A stretch of DNA of 64,000 nucleotides from JAKIYB01 sp964590255 (GTDB lineage Bacteria; Armatimonadota; Hebobacteria; CAIYQO01), in assembly GCA_964590255.1 (NCBI GenBank), contig CAZPYA010000003.1:30998-94997 (forward strand), given 5' to 3'. Position numbers and translations under genes: made by a program. Position 1 is the first letter of the stretch. The number at the start of each line of letters is the position of its first letter. The notes beneath the pieces were generated by a model. The model ran no database searches and was not told where the DNA came from. It saw only the letters and a program-made list of their open reading frames with translations. Below, one piece after another: positions 25,056 to 32,651 of the stretch.

Positions 25056-25462
25056 AATGATCCTTCCGCCGACAAGTTCCGGCCCGCAACCGGGCCGGCC
25101 ATGCGAAGTATGCCCGACACCCGCCACCATTAACCGCGCACGCCCGCCACGAAATGCCACCGGCATCGTGCCGGGCGGGGCACGGAAACCGTGCGGGCTG
25201 TCGCATGCAAAAGGGTCTCGCATCGCGCCAGCGACATCTTGCCGGGCGGGGGTGTGGGGTGCGTGGGGCTGTTGCCGGTGATTGTCGGGGGGTCGGCGGC
25301 GCCATGCACGGGGGATTTGTCACCGTGCCGGCCTGAATGTGCGCGGAATCCCCATCCGTGTGCGGACGCGTCGCATCTCACCCCTCCCGATTGTTTGCCA
25401 CGATAGTGCAAGGTGTATACGGCAAATGAAGCCACCTATTTTCACCTGAAGGAGGAGAGGCT
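25056..25462. other. Divergent intergenic region, no gene seen
   Basis: 407 bases between glmM and the ferritin-like gene. AAGGAGGAGAGG at 25449-25460 is a strong ribosome site for ATG 25463. A TTGCCA/TATACG pair near 25395-25421 has a 15-base spacer and is a weak promoter candidate. Nothing else recognised. Confidence 0.4.
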
Positions 25463-26401
25463 ATGGGCAACACATGGGGCGTGAAGCTTCTGATATTCAG
25501 CAGTCTGCTGCTGCTGGCATCCGGGGCGCTGGCGCAATACGGCACGCAACTGTCTCCGCGGTTTATGCCGGGCAGCGCGGTGGATGGTAGCAACCTGGTC
25601 CCGTATCTGCAGGCGGAGCTGAATGGGATCGCGCTGCTGACGGCACAGAGCAACTACCTGATGCAGCAGGGCGACACCGTGGGGTCGGTGCTGGTATCGA
25701 GCTACATTCCCGATCACCAGATGCAGGCGTCGATGCTGGCGCAGGAGATTCGCAACCGCGGCGGCGATCCCGATACCGTGCAGGCGAATCTCAGCACCCC
25801 GTACCTGGGCACACGGGCGCAAATACTCGCCTACGATAGTCAACAATACGTGCAGGCGGCGACCAGTTATCGTCGGCTGACGAAGGCGGGCACGGAAGAC
25901 TCGCGGATGCTGGGCATGAGCGGACTGAGCAACGCCGAACGGCATTTCGCGTCGCTGCAGGTCGCCCATGGCGCGACGATCGGCGGGCCGATAGCGGTGC
26001 TGAACGGGCTGAATTACGCCCTGCAGCTCGAGCGGACGGCGATCCTCGACATCCAGACGCAGGCGTCGCAACTGAACCGGATGAATGATCCGGCCACCGC
26101 CAACCGGCTGCTGAGCCTGATCCCGGCGCACCAGGCGCAGGCGGCAACGCTGGAATCGCTCATTACGCGGATGGGCGGCAACCCGGCGGCGGTGCAGACC
26201 GCCACGGTGGCACTGCTGCCCACCCGGGACGCCATCATGGCGCACTTCCGCTCGGCGGATATCCAGATAGCCAATACCTACGCGACGCAGATCGCCGGAT
26301 TCTCCAGCGCCAGCCCGATCTATGTCGCCAGCCTGCAGGGGCAGCGCAACGCGCTGACCGCCATCGCGGTGCTCTTCGGCACAGTCGTGCCGACGGTGTA
26401 G
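25463..26401 (+). CDS. Exported tandem ferritin-like domain protein
   Basis: 312 residues with a signal peptide (VKLLIFSSLLLLASGALAQ). The mature part consists of two related four-helix halves: QAELNGIALL with YIPDHQMQASMLAQEIRNRGG in the first and LQLERTAILD with IPAHQAQAATLESLITRMGG in the second, so it arose by internal duplication. The Glu and His pattern is that of ferritin-like bundles, but too few ligands are obvious to assert a di-iron centre. Location would be periplasmic. It has a strong ribosome site and precedes, across a GC-rich repeat, a DUF892 ferritin-like gene, which suggests a common stress or metal theme. Exact function unknown. Confidence 0.65.
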   Translation: MGNTWGVKLLIFSSLLLLASGALAQYGTQLSPRFMPGSAVDGSNLVPYLQAELNGIALLTAQSNYLMQQGDTVGSVLVSSYIPDHQMQASMLAQEIRNRGGDPDTVQANLSTPYLGTRAQILAYDSQQYVQAATSYRRLTKAGTEDSRMLGMSGLSNAERHFASLQVAHGATIGGPIAVLNGLNYALQLERTAILDIQTQASQLNRMNDPATANRLLSLIPAHQAQAATLESLITRMGGNPAAVQTATVALLPTRDAIMAHFRSADIQIANTYATQIAGFSSASPIYVASLQGQRNALTAIAVLFGTVVPTV

Positions 26402-26410
26402 CAGGACTCC

Positions 26411-26480
26411 CCATATCTCCCCCTCTCCCAGCATTGGGAGAGGGGGCAGGGGGTGAGGGCGCGCGCGGGAGCGCGCAACG
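26411..26480. repeat. Family D GC-rich hairpin repeat
   Basis: CCCCCTCTCCCAGC and GGGAGAGGGGGCAGGGG form the first stem, followed by a second small stem GCGCGC/GCGCGC and CAACGA. The same two-stem arrangement occurs at 36786-36853, 37853-37912 and 58423-58487. It directly precedes the ribosome site of the next gene. Confidence 0.7.
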
Positions 26481-26499
26481 AGAAATGGGGACGGACGCT

Positions 26500-27003
26500 A
26501 TGGGCACGCGCGAATTACTGGTTTATCGCCTGCAGGAACTGTATGGGTTTCACCACGACCTGCTGCCGATTTTTGACGCGATGCACCAGCGGGCGCTCAG
26601 CGAGCGACTGCGGGTGATGCTGGGACGGCAGCGGGACATGCTGCGGACGGAACTCGACACGCTGGAGCAGGCGCTCAACCTGCTCGGTGCGCGCTTCTCG
26701 CTGGAGCACAGCACGGTGGCGCCGGCCTTCCGCGAAGCGATGGCGCGGTTTCGCGCGCGCACCGATCCCCCCCCGGACATCCTGGACATCGCCACCGTGC
26801 TGGACCTGATGAAGACGGCGCACCTGGCCATCGGCACATACGAAGGCAGCATCGAGCTGGCGCGGGCTATCGGCGAGGGCGACGTCGCCACCCTTCTCGA
26901 CGAGTTGCTGCAGCACCAGGTCGCCGATCTGGCCGCATTGCGCGACTTCGCGCTGTCGCTCATCAGCGAGATCAGCGAGGAGGAAGGGCGTCAGGCGGCG
27001 TAA
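26500..27003 (+). CDS. DUF892 (YciE/YciF-type) ferritin-like protein
   Basis: 167 residues from ATG 26500, the normal DUF892 length; the frame runs upstream through repeat D but without a real start. It begins with LLVYRLQELYGFHHDLLPIFDAM, where DUF892 proteins have LYxAExQ, and ends with LLDELLQHQVADLAALRDF. The fold is a four-helix ferritin-like bundle, and relatives are induced by osmotic and general stress. Some usual iron-ligand Glu residues appear replaced, so metal binding is uncertain. It converges with the DUF1848 gene with only eight bases between the stops. Confidence 0.75.
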   Translation: MGTRELLVYRLQELYGFHHDLLPIFDAMHQRALSERLRVMLGRQRDMLRTELDTLEQALNLLGARFSLEHSTVAPAFREAMARFRARTDPPPDILDIATVLDLMKTAHLAIGTYEGSIELARAIGEGDVATLLDELLQHQVADLAALRDFALSLISEISEEEGRQAA

Positions 27004-27011
27004 CGGCACGA

Positions 27012-27863
27012 TCAAGTCAGGCCTGGCGCGGCCGGGTCGTGGTTGGCGTGGCGGCGGAGTGCCTCGCCCGCGCGGTGGGTGGCGTAGCAATACACGCAGC
27101 CGCGCGGGCAGGTGTCGTAGGCGCCGAGATCTTTGCTGGGGGCGCAGCCGCAGGCGGGGCGCTGGCCGCCGTCCCGTACCGGCTTCACCACGACGCCCAA
27201 TTCGCAATACAACTGAAGCGGGTCGATGCAACGCCCGGCAGGAATACCCGGGAGAGCGCCGGCGCAGCTCTCGATGGCCATGCCGTGGGCGGCGGCGATG
27301 GTGGCCACCTGCCGGCACAGGCCGGCGATGTCCGCGTCGCCCAGCGGGGTGATGCCCAGCCGGCCCAGGCGCCCGTCGGCATGCCGGTATGGCTGGTACA
27401 GGCTGATTTTCACCCGTGTCGTCGCGCCGGCCAGGCGATCAGCGAGCCGCGCAAACTGCGCCGCGTGCCAGTCCGGCGGCATGTCCGCGGTCAGCAGTAT
27501 CGGGTCATACCGCCATGTCAGCCGTCCGGGCCCGACATGCGCCGCCAGCCGGTGCATTGTCTCCAGAGCCGGGCCGGTGGCGGGCGACCCCGGCTCCAGC
27601 GCCGCCCCATAGCCGGTGAGGGTATACCCGAAGAGGTAGCGATATCCGCGGCCGTCCAGCTCGGACAGGTGCGGCAGCAGCGGCGCCGCGTCGCGCGTCC
27701 AGAAGACGATAGCGTCTACGTCCTCCGGCATCAGCGATACCCGCGCCACCTGCCGCGGGTTCATCGGGTTGGCCGCCATGCACCACCCCGCGCGCAATCG
27801 CGCCAGCAGCCACGGCGTGTAATAGGCCGGGATATCCGTCCGCCGGCTTGCGCTGATGATCAT
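27012..27863 (-). CDS. DUF1848 family protein with C-terminal Cys cluster
   Basis: 283 residues. The opening IISASRRTDIPAYYTPWLLARLRAGW and PEDVDAIVFWTRDAAPLL are diagnostic of DUF1848, a family of predicted TIM-barrel proteins related to radical-SAM enzymes. The C-terminus carries CGCAPSKDLGAYDTC followed by CVYCYAT; these cysteines probably hold an iron-sulfur cluster, as the family is known for this motif. The biochemical function is unknown. It is transcribed with, or just downstream of, the URO-D-like gene (28 bases apart). Length and motifs look complete. Confidence 0.88.
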   Translation of the reverse strand: MIISASRRTDIPAYYTPWLLARLRAGWCMAANPMNPRQVARVSLMPEDVDAIVFWTRDAAPLLPHLSELDGRGYRYLFGYTLTGYGAALEPGSPATGPALETMHRLAAHVGPGRLTWRYDPILLTADMPPDWHAAQFARLADRLAGATTRVKISLYQPYRHADGRLGRLGITPLGDADIAGLCRQVATIAAAHGMAIESCAGALPGIPAGRCIDPLQLYCELGVVVKPVRDGGQRPACGCAPSKDLGAYDTCPRGCVYCYATHRAGEALRRHANHDPAAPGLT

Positions 27864-27891
27864 CGGGTGCTCTTCCCCGCGGGCGGTGCCG

Positions 27892-28863
27892 TCAGTAGGC
27901 CCCCTCCGCGCGCCATGTTGCCAGCATCGCCTCGTAGTGCGCGGTGGGAATCTGGGGGAAGATGGCGTTGGAGCCGCCCAGCACGAATCCCCCGCCCGGC
28001 TTCGCCACGGCGAGCACGCGCGAGATTTCCACGGTGATGGCTTCAGCCGGGCCGAACTGCAGCAGCCCGCAGTCCAGGTTGCCGCACAGGCACAGCCTGT
28101 CGCCCACCGCTGCCTTCACCGCGCCGATTTCCATGCCCGCAATGGGGTCGATGGCCTGCAGGCCGTGGATGTCGCTGTCCGCCAATTGGTCGATAATGGC
28201 GGTCAGGTTGCCGTCCGAATGCAAGATGCCGCAGAGGTCGGCGTCGCGCGCGGCGGTCGCCCAGCGGCGGTAATACGGCAGCCAGAAGGCGTCCAACTGC
28301 GCCGGCGGGAAAAACACGCCGTGGTTGTCGGCGATGTCGCAGGCACATACCGCCGCGTCCGCCCCCAGGTCGCGCGCCCGGCTCAGCGCCTCGATGCCGC
28401 CGGCCAGCATGGCCTCCGCCCGCTCGGTCACCTCGTCCGGCGCATCGAATAGCCAGTAGCAGAACTCCTCGTACCCCGCGCCGATGGGCGGCATCAGCAG
28501 CCCGCCCACGCCTTTCGCCAGCGCGATCTCCTCGCCTACCACCGCGCGCAGGATGCGCAGTTGCTCCCACGAGGCATCGCCCGGCAGCCAGTAATACGCC
28601 GGTTCGCCCGGCGCGATCTCCCAGTACCCGCCCGGACTGGTCAACGCCGAAAACCCCAGGTGCCGCGCCACCGACGCCATCAACTCCGCGTTTCGCCACA
28701 GCGCCCGCTCCTGCTCGCTCGCCGACAACGCCGCGAACGCGTGCCCCAGCACCAGCGCATGCCCGCTGTACCGGTCAAACAGGTGAAACTCGATCTCCCA
28801 CAGCGGCACCACATCCGGCTGCTGCCCATGCAAGGCCGTAATAAACCGATTCCGCGGCGTCAT
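27892..28863 (-). CDS. Uroporphyrinogen decarboxylase-like (URO-D superfamily) protein
   Basis: 323 residues from ATG 28863 (a GTG four codons upstream is also in frame). It shows the URO-D TIM-barrel pattern: TPRNRFITALHGQQPDVVPLWE at the start, CGILHSDGNLTAIIDQLADSDIHGLQAIDP and LCGNLDCGLLQFG toward the end. True HemE decarboxylates uroporphyrinogen III, but the N-terminal arginines of that active site (PVWMMRQAGR) are absent, so this is one of the paralogous URO-D-like proteins, many of which are corrinoid methyltransferases (MtaA/CmuA-like) or of unknown function. The HSDGN His/Asp pattern fits the methyltransferase-like branch. No corrinoid protein gene is adjacent. Confidence 0.8.
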   Translation of the reverse strand: MTPRNRFITALHGQQPDVVPLWEIEFHLFDRYSGHALVLGHAFAALSASEQERALWRNAELMASVARHLGFSALTSPGGYWEIAPGEPAYYWLPGDASWEQLRILRAVVGEEIALAKGVGGLLMPPIGAGYEEFCYWLFDAPDEVTERAEAMLAGGIEALSRARDLGADAAVCACDIADNHGVFFPPAQLDAFWLPYYRRWATAARDADLCGILHSDGNLTAIIDQLADSDIHGLQAIDPIAGMEIGAVKAAVGDRLCLCGNLDCGLLQFGPAEAITVEISRVLAVAKPGGGFVLGGSNAIFPQIPTAHYEAMLATWRAEGAY

Positions 28864-28873
28864 ACTCCCCCCC

Positions 28874-29088
28874 ACTCAACCAAAAAGGGTCGTAGTCTTC
28901 CACTCCGGCCCTTTTCTTGTGTCCTTTGCGTTCTTTTGCGGCTAACTCCCGTCCCCCCAAAGGGGGCCAACACCGCCTCCGTGCCCTCTGTGTCTCTGTG
29001 GTTATTAACATCCCCTCACTCAACCACCAAGGGCTGTAGCCTTCCGCTCCGACCCTTCCTTGTGTTCTTTGTGTTCTTTTGCGGCTAA
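28874..29088. repeat. Direct repeat flanking a CCGTGCCCTCTGTGTCTC-type element
   Basis: Segments 28874-28945 and 29018-29088 (72 and 71 bases) are about 85 percent identical direct repeats ending in TTCTTTTGCGGCTAA. Between them is CTCTGTGTCTCTGTGGTTA, a dispersed element also seen at 58530-58560 and, reversed, at 58110 and 58264. No gene seen. Confidence 0.6.
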
Positions 29089-29098
29089 ATACCGTCCC

Positions 29099-29821
29099 CT
29101 ACGCCTTCACTGTCCGCACCAGCAGCCCGGCGTCGTCGGCAATAATCCCGTCCACGCCCATCGCCGCCAGCGTGCGCATGCGCTCGGCGTCGTTCACCGT
29201 CCAGGCGATCACCCCGATGCGCGCCCGGTGGATCGCCTCCACATGCGCCGTGTGCAGCACGCGCTCCGGGATGCCCAGCGCCCCGGCGCTCACCTCGCGC
29301 GCCAACCCCATCCAGTCGGCGAAGGCGGCCGCGTCGTCCAGCGGCGTCCAGTTTCCCAGCAACAGCCGGCGCATGGACGGTGCCAGATGCGCCACCTCGC
29401 GCAGCCAGTCGGCGTTGAAGGAAAAGATGATCGCCTGGTTCTCCATCTCCATCTCGCGCAGCAACGCCACCGTGGGCAGCGCCGTGCCCGGCGCTTTCAG
29501 CTCGATGCACAACGCCAGCGTGCCGCGCAGCGAGGACAGCGCCTCCACCAGCGTGGGAATGCGCTCGCCGGCGTAGCGGGGCGAGGTGCGCGACCCCGCG
29601 TCCAGCGCCTTCAACTCCGCCACCGTCATCTCGCGCACCACGCCGCTGCCGTTCGTGGTGCGGTCCACCACCTCGTCGTGGATCACCACCGGCACGCCGT
29701 CCGCCGACAGGCGCACGTCGAACTCGATGCCCTCCACCCCCTGCGCCATCGCCTGGCGAAACGCCGCCAGCGTGTTTTCGGGGGCATTGGCACTATGGCC
29801 GCGATGGGCGATGCGCAACAT
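29099..29821 (-). CDS. ugpQ: Glycerophosphodiester phosphodiesterase
   Basis: 240 residues, typical of cytoplasmic UgpQ-type enzymes, which hydrolyse glycerophosphodiesters to glycerol 3-phosphate and an alcohol. The catalytic and metal residues are present: HRGHSANAPENTLAAF (His, Arg, Glu), GIEFDVRLSADGVPVVIHDE (Glu, Asp, His), and CIELK later. No signal peptide. Its ATG overlaps by one base the stop of the upstream sugar-isomerase gene on the same strand, so the two are translationally coupled; a combined role in processing a phosphorylated polyol or sugar is likely. Confidence 0.9.
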   Translation of the reverse strand: MLRIAHRGHSANAPENTLAAFRQAMAQGVEGIEFDVRLSADGVPVVIHDEVVDRTTNGSGVVREMTVAELKALDAGSRTSPRYAGERIPTLVEALSSLRGTLALCIELKAPGTALPTVALLREMEMENQAIIFSFNADWLREVAHLAPSMRRLLLGNWTPLDDAAAFADWMGLAREVSAGALGIPERVLHTAHVEAIHRARIGVIAWTVNDAERMRTLAAMGVDGIIADDAGLLVRTVKA

Positions 29822-30648
29822 CAGTCACCCTCCACCACGCGGCGCAGCTTCCGCAGCCCCGTCGCCGCCGCCTCAAAGGCGTCCATGGCGTAATACTCCG
29901 CGTTGAAGAGTTCCAGCGAGAGCATGCCGGTGAAGCCCGCGTGCGCCAGGTCGGCGAAAATCTGCCCCAGCGGGGCGACGCCGTCGCCAGGGAAGACGCG
30001 CTGGCTGTCATTGATGACCGCGCGCGGCGGGTCGGCGGGGTAGTCGTTCACGTGGAACAGCCCCAGCATCTCCGGCCCCAGCAGACGCAGCGCGGCGAAG
30101 TCGCCGCTGCCCTTGTAGATGTGGAAGACGTCGGCGAGGAGGCAGGCGTCGTGCCGGCCGCATTCCGCCGCCACGTAGAGCGCCTCGCTCATCCGCCCCA
30201 GGCTTTTCGACATCCCCCAGAACTCCAGCATCGGCGTCACGCCGTACTCCGCGCCGATCTCGAGCAATGCCGCGTATCGCTCGGCGGCGGCGTCCAGGTT
30301 CAGCCCGCCGTCAGTAGCGCCCACTGGCGGCGCCGCCAGCCGCTGCGCCCCCACGCGCCGCGCCAGCTCCAGGTTCCGCCGCGCCTCCGCCAGTCCCGCG
30401 GCCCGCTGCGCGTCGTCATCCACCGCCCACGGGAAAAAGCCGATCAGGTTCGGCACGGCCAGCCCGGCGTCGGCGATGCGCCGGCCCAGTTCGTCCAGGT
30501 CGCCCCCCGATGCCGCATACGCGTCCAACTCGCTCACCCACGGCTCGATGCCCTCATATCCCGCCCGCGCCGCGATGTCGATCTCCTCCAGCAGCGACAA
30601 CCCCTGCCCCTTGATGGTGCTGGTGTTCAAACAATACCCGAATGCCAT
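29821..30648 (-). CDS. Sugar phosphate isomerase/epimerase (AP-endonuclease-2-like TIM barrel)
   Basis: 275 residues from ATG 30648, with GGAGGGG upstream; the frame extends seven codons more without reason to use them. The xylose-isomerase-like TIM barrel is indicated by EEIDIAARAGYEGIEPWV, NLELARRVGAQRLAAPP, GVTPMLEFWG, LLADVFHIYKG and LFHVNDYPADP, whose Glu, Asp, His and Asn/Asp are the metal ligands. Family members isomerise or epimerise keto-sugars (for example hydroxypyruvate isomerase, IolE/IolI, tagatose epimerases). The substrate is not known. It is the first gene of a pair with the phosphodiesterase. Confidence 0.85.
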   Translation of the reverse strand: MAFGYCLNTSTIKGQGLSLLEEIDIAARAGYEGIEPWVSELDAYAASGGDLDELGRRIADAGLAVPNLIGFFPWAVDDDAQRAAGLAEARRNLELARRVGAQRLAAPPVGATDGGLNLDAAAERYAALLEIGAEYGVTPMLEFWGMSKSLGRMSEALYVAAECGRHDACLLADVFHIYKGSGDFAALRLLGPEMLGLFHVNDYPADPPRAVINDSQRVFPGDGVAPLGQIFADLAHAGFTGMLSLELFNAEYYAMDAFEAAATGLRKLRRVVEGD

Positions 30649-30701
30649 GCTTCCCCTCCGTTTCCCCATACCTTCGCCACAGAATCACCCGCGTCCTCCT
30701 C

Positions 30702-30726
30702 GCACTCGTGCTCGTGCTCGTGCTCG
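30702..30726. repeat. CTCGTG hexanucleotide repeat
   Basis: Four tandem CTCGTG/CTCG units. A similar run occurs at 46232-46263, also just upstream of a minus-strand catabolic gene. Confidence 0.7.
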
Positions 30727-30763
30727 ACAATGAAGTATGGTTCGGTGGCGGCGGCTGTAGGCG

Positions 30764-30852
30764 GAAAAATAGTGACAGGAACCGTTTTCCTGATAGATAG
30801 TAACCGCTGGGCTATCCTGGACTTGGGAAAACGGTTGCTGGCACTATTTTTC
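30764..30852. repeat. Family A imperfect hairpin repeat, copy 3
   Basis: Arms 30764-30790 and 30826-30852. Left core ATAGTGACAGGAACCG; right core on the other strand ATAGTGCCAGCAACCG. Compared with the copy at 738 the third stem position changed from G to A in both arms, a compensatory change, while the two internal mismatches are the same. Confidence 0.85.
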
Positions 30853-30867
30853 TGGCAGTTGGATGGT

Positions 30868-31077
30868 CTGGAGGGCGAGACTCCGTCGAGCCGCTGAGTG
30901 CCTAATCGGCACCCCTCCCCGACCCTTCCCCGTCCTCTCCACTGCGTTCCGCGGACAGGGGAAGGGAGTATATATTGGCACTCCCTCCCCTGTGCATGAA
31001 GGACACGAGGGGAGGGCTTGGCCGATCAGGCAATCCAGTAACGAGTTCTGACGGCTCGACAGCGTCTCGCCCTCCAG
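30868..31077. repeat. Inverted family E pair enclosing a GC-rich palindrome
   Basis: CTGGAGGGCGAGACTCCGTC at 30868-30887 (continuing GAGCCG) is matched in reverse at 31052-31077. Between them GAGTGCCTAATCGGC and GGGGAAGGGAGTATAT (also found at 41895-42007) and GGCTTGGCCGATCAGG form inner palindromes. Confidence 0.75.
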
Positions 31078-31092
31078 GATATCCACCTACCA

Positions 31093-31177
31093 GAAATGGG
31101 GACTGTAACGAATTTCTCGATCATAAAACAGGGTGACGATCCCTGTTCAACCAGAAATTCGTTGCTGTACCCATTTC
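31093..31177. repeat. Family B imperfect hairpin repeat, copy 1
   Basis: Arms 31093-31116 and 31154-31177. Left core ATGGGGACTGTAACGA, right core on the other strand ATGGGTACAGCAACGA. Other copies: 38499-38579, 40527-40646 and, inverted, 40661-40745. Confidence 0.85.
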
Positions 31178-31196
31178 CGAAAATCCCCTGCCCGCG

Positions 31197-31225
31197 TTGA
31201 CATCCCACCCCGCCCGTCCTATGCT
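31197..31225 (+). promoter_or_regulatory. Predicted sigma-70-type promoter for the M24-family gene
   Basis: A perfect TTGACA at 31197-31202 and TATGCT at 31220-31225 with an optimal 17-base spacer, 31 bases before ATG 31257. It is the best promoter match in the window. Confidence 0.75.
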
Positions 31226-31256
31226 AGGGGAGCATTCCGACACAGGAGACCTGCCC

Positions 31257-32597
31257 ATGACCGAACACCAGCGCGACCTTGCGCGCATCGAGCGCATTCT
31301 GGACGAAACTCCGGCCATCGACCGTAGTTACATGGCGCCGAAGGAAGAATTCCTCGAGCGCGTGGAGCGGGTGAACGTGGCGCTGGCGGCTGCCGGGCAT
31401 ACCGTGGGCATCGTCTTCAGCGACGAGCATTACCGCGGCGACGTGCCGTACCTTGGCGGCAACACCAACCTGTCCATCGAGCAGGTGGCCGGTGTCGTCG
31501 GCCCCACCGGTTTCCACATCGTGGCCGGGCTGGAGGGCGGCTACGTGGCTGAACAGCTTGCGCCCCGCTCCGGCGCCCGTGTGCACAAGGCGGAGCTGCT
31601 GCAACTGGCCGATGAGCAGTACCCCATCCAGGCGGAGCGGCTGGAAGACATCATCGCCATGGCCGGCGAAGGCCCGGTGGACCACGTGGCGCTGCTCACC
31701 CCACGCCAGGTCATCCCCGCCGGCATCGTCGAGTACCTGGAAGGCCTCTACGGCAAGGACGGCGTGGTGGATGCGCAGGAACTCTATTACAAGGTCAAAT
31801 ACGAAAAAAGCGATATCGAGATGCGCCTCATCGCCGACGCCTGCACCATCGCCGACGCCATGATGCGCGCCATGCTCGCCGTGCTGCGCCCCGGCCGACT
31901 GGAAACCGAGTTGGTGGCCTGGGCGCAGTTCGTCGGCCGCATGCTCGGCTCCGAATCCGACGGCTTCAAAATCATCGTCGGCGCCAACGAGGCGAATCGC
32001 ACCCTCATCGGCCCCGGCCTCAACCGGCCCATCCGCGAGGGCGATTGGGTGCACCTGGGTGTGGCCCCGCAGCGCGACGGCCTCACCTCCTGCATCCGCC
32101 GCTCGGTCATCGCCGTCGACCACCCGAAGAAAGTCACCGACGAGCAGCGCTACTGGTTGAGCATGGTGGAGGACGCCTACGCCGTGGGCGAGCAGTGGTA
32201 CCGCAAAGTCGCCGTCGAGAACCTGCCCGCGCGGCTGCAGGAGCAGGCGCTGGTCGACTACTTCTCCGGCCGCTCCGCCGAGGTGTCCGCCCGCCTTGGA
32301 AAACCTGTCGACCTCGCCCGGCAAAAACCCTACACCGGCACCCACAACGCCGGCTACACCGAGTGCCAGGAATTCTACGGCGCCATCACCCTCGACAGCC
32401 ACGCGCCGCTCGGTCGCCAGATCGTCACCATGCTCGACGTCGCCCTGCGCGGCATCGGCGACTACTGGGACGACATCGTCCTCCCCGGCTTCGACTACGC
32501 GCTGGTGGAAAACACCCTCGGCAAATACGGCCCGCGTGTCGAAGTGCTCACTAAAGTCCCGGTGAATGTGCAGGCCCTCGTCGGCCGGGGTATATAA
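31257..32597 (+). CDS. M24-family (creatinase/Xaa-Pro peptidase fold) protein
   Basis: 446 residues from ATG 31257, with CAGGAGA upstream. The N-terminal creatinase-like domain (residues about 1-170) is followed by a pita-bread M24 domain beginning near EKSDIEMRLIADACTIADAMM. In Xaa-Pro peptidases five residues (Asp, Asp, His, Glu, Glu) bind two metals. Here the segment where the two Asp should be reads HLGVAPQRDGLTSCIRRSVI, without the usual DxG and SDxTRT, while HNAGYTECQEFYG keeps a His. This resembles the metal-free creatinase branch or an inactive homolog. Substrate unknown. It has its own promoter, and the PstS-like gene begins 54 bases downstream. Confidence 0.8.
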   Translation: MTEHQRDLARIERILDETPAIDRSYMAPKEEFLERVERVNVALAAAGHTVGIVFSDEHYRGDVPYLGGNTNLSIEQVAGVVGPTGFHIVAGLEGGYVAEQLAPRSGARVHKAELLQLADEQYPIQAERLEDIIAMAGEGPVDHVALLTPRQVIPAGIVEYLEGLYGKDGVVDAQELYYKVKYEKSDIEMRLIADACTIADAMMRAMLAVLRPGRLETELVAWAQFVGRMLGSESDGFKIIVGANEANRTLIGPGLNRPIREGDWVHLGVAPQRDGLTSCIRRSVIAVDHPKKVTDEQRYWLSMVEDAYAVGEQWYRKVAVENLPARLQEQALVDYFSGRSAEVSARLGKPVDLARQKPYTGTHNAGYTECQEFYGAITLDSHAPLGRQIVTMLDVALRGIGDYWDDIVLPGFDYALVENTLGKYGPRVEVLTKVPVNVQALVGRGI

Positions 32598-32651
32598 TGA
32601 AAATCGGCATTGCATGCCGCACTCCACAATGACCCACCCATGGAGGCTGCC

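Larger units (their letters stand above)
30649..31196. other. Repeat-packed divergent intergenic region
   Basis: About 550 bases with no gene, holding in order a CTCGTG micro-repeat (30702-30726), family A (30764-30852), an inverted family E pair enclosing a GC-rich palindrome (30868-31077) and family B (31093-31177). Each is listed separately. Confidence 0.7.

Noticed and set aside
27012..27863. DUF1848 protein as a canonical radical-SAM enzyme
   Set aside because: The Cys cluster is at the C-terminus and not in the N-terminal CxxxCxxC arrangement.
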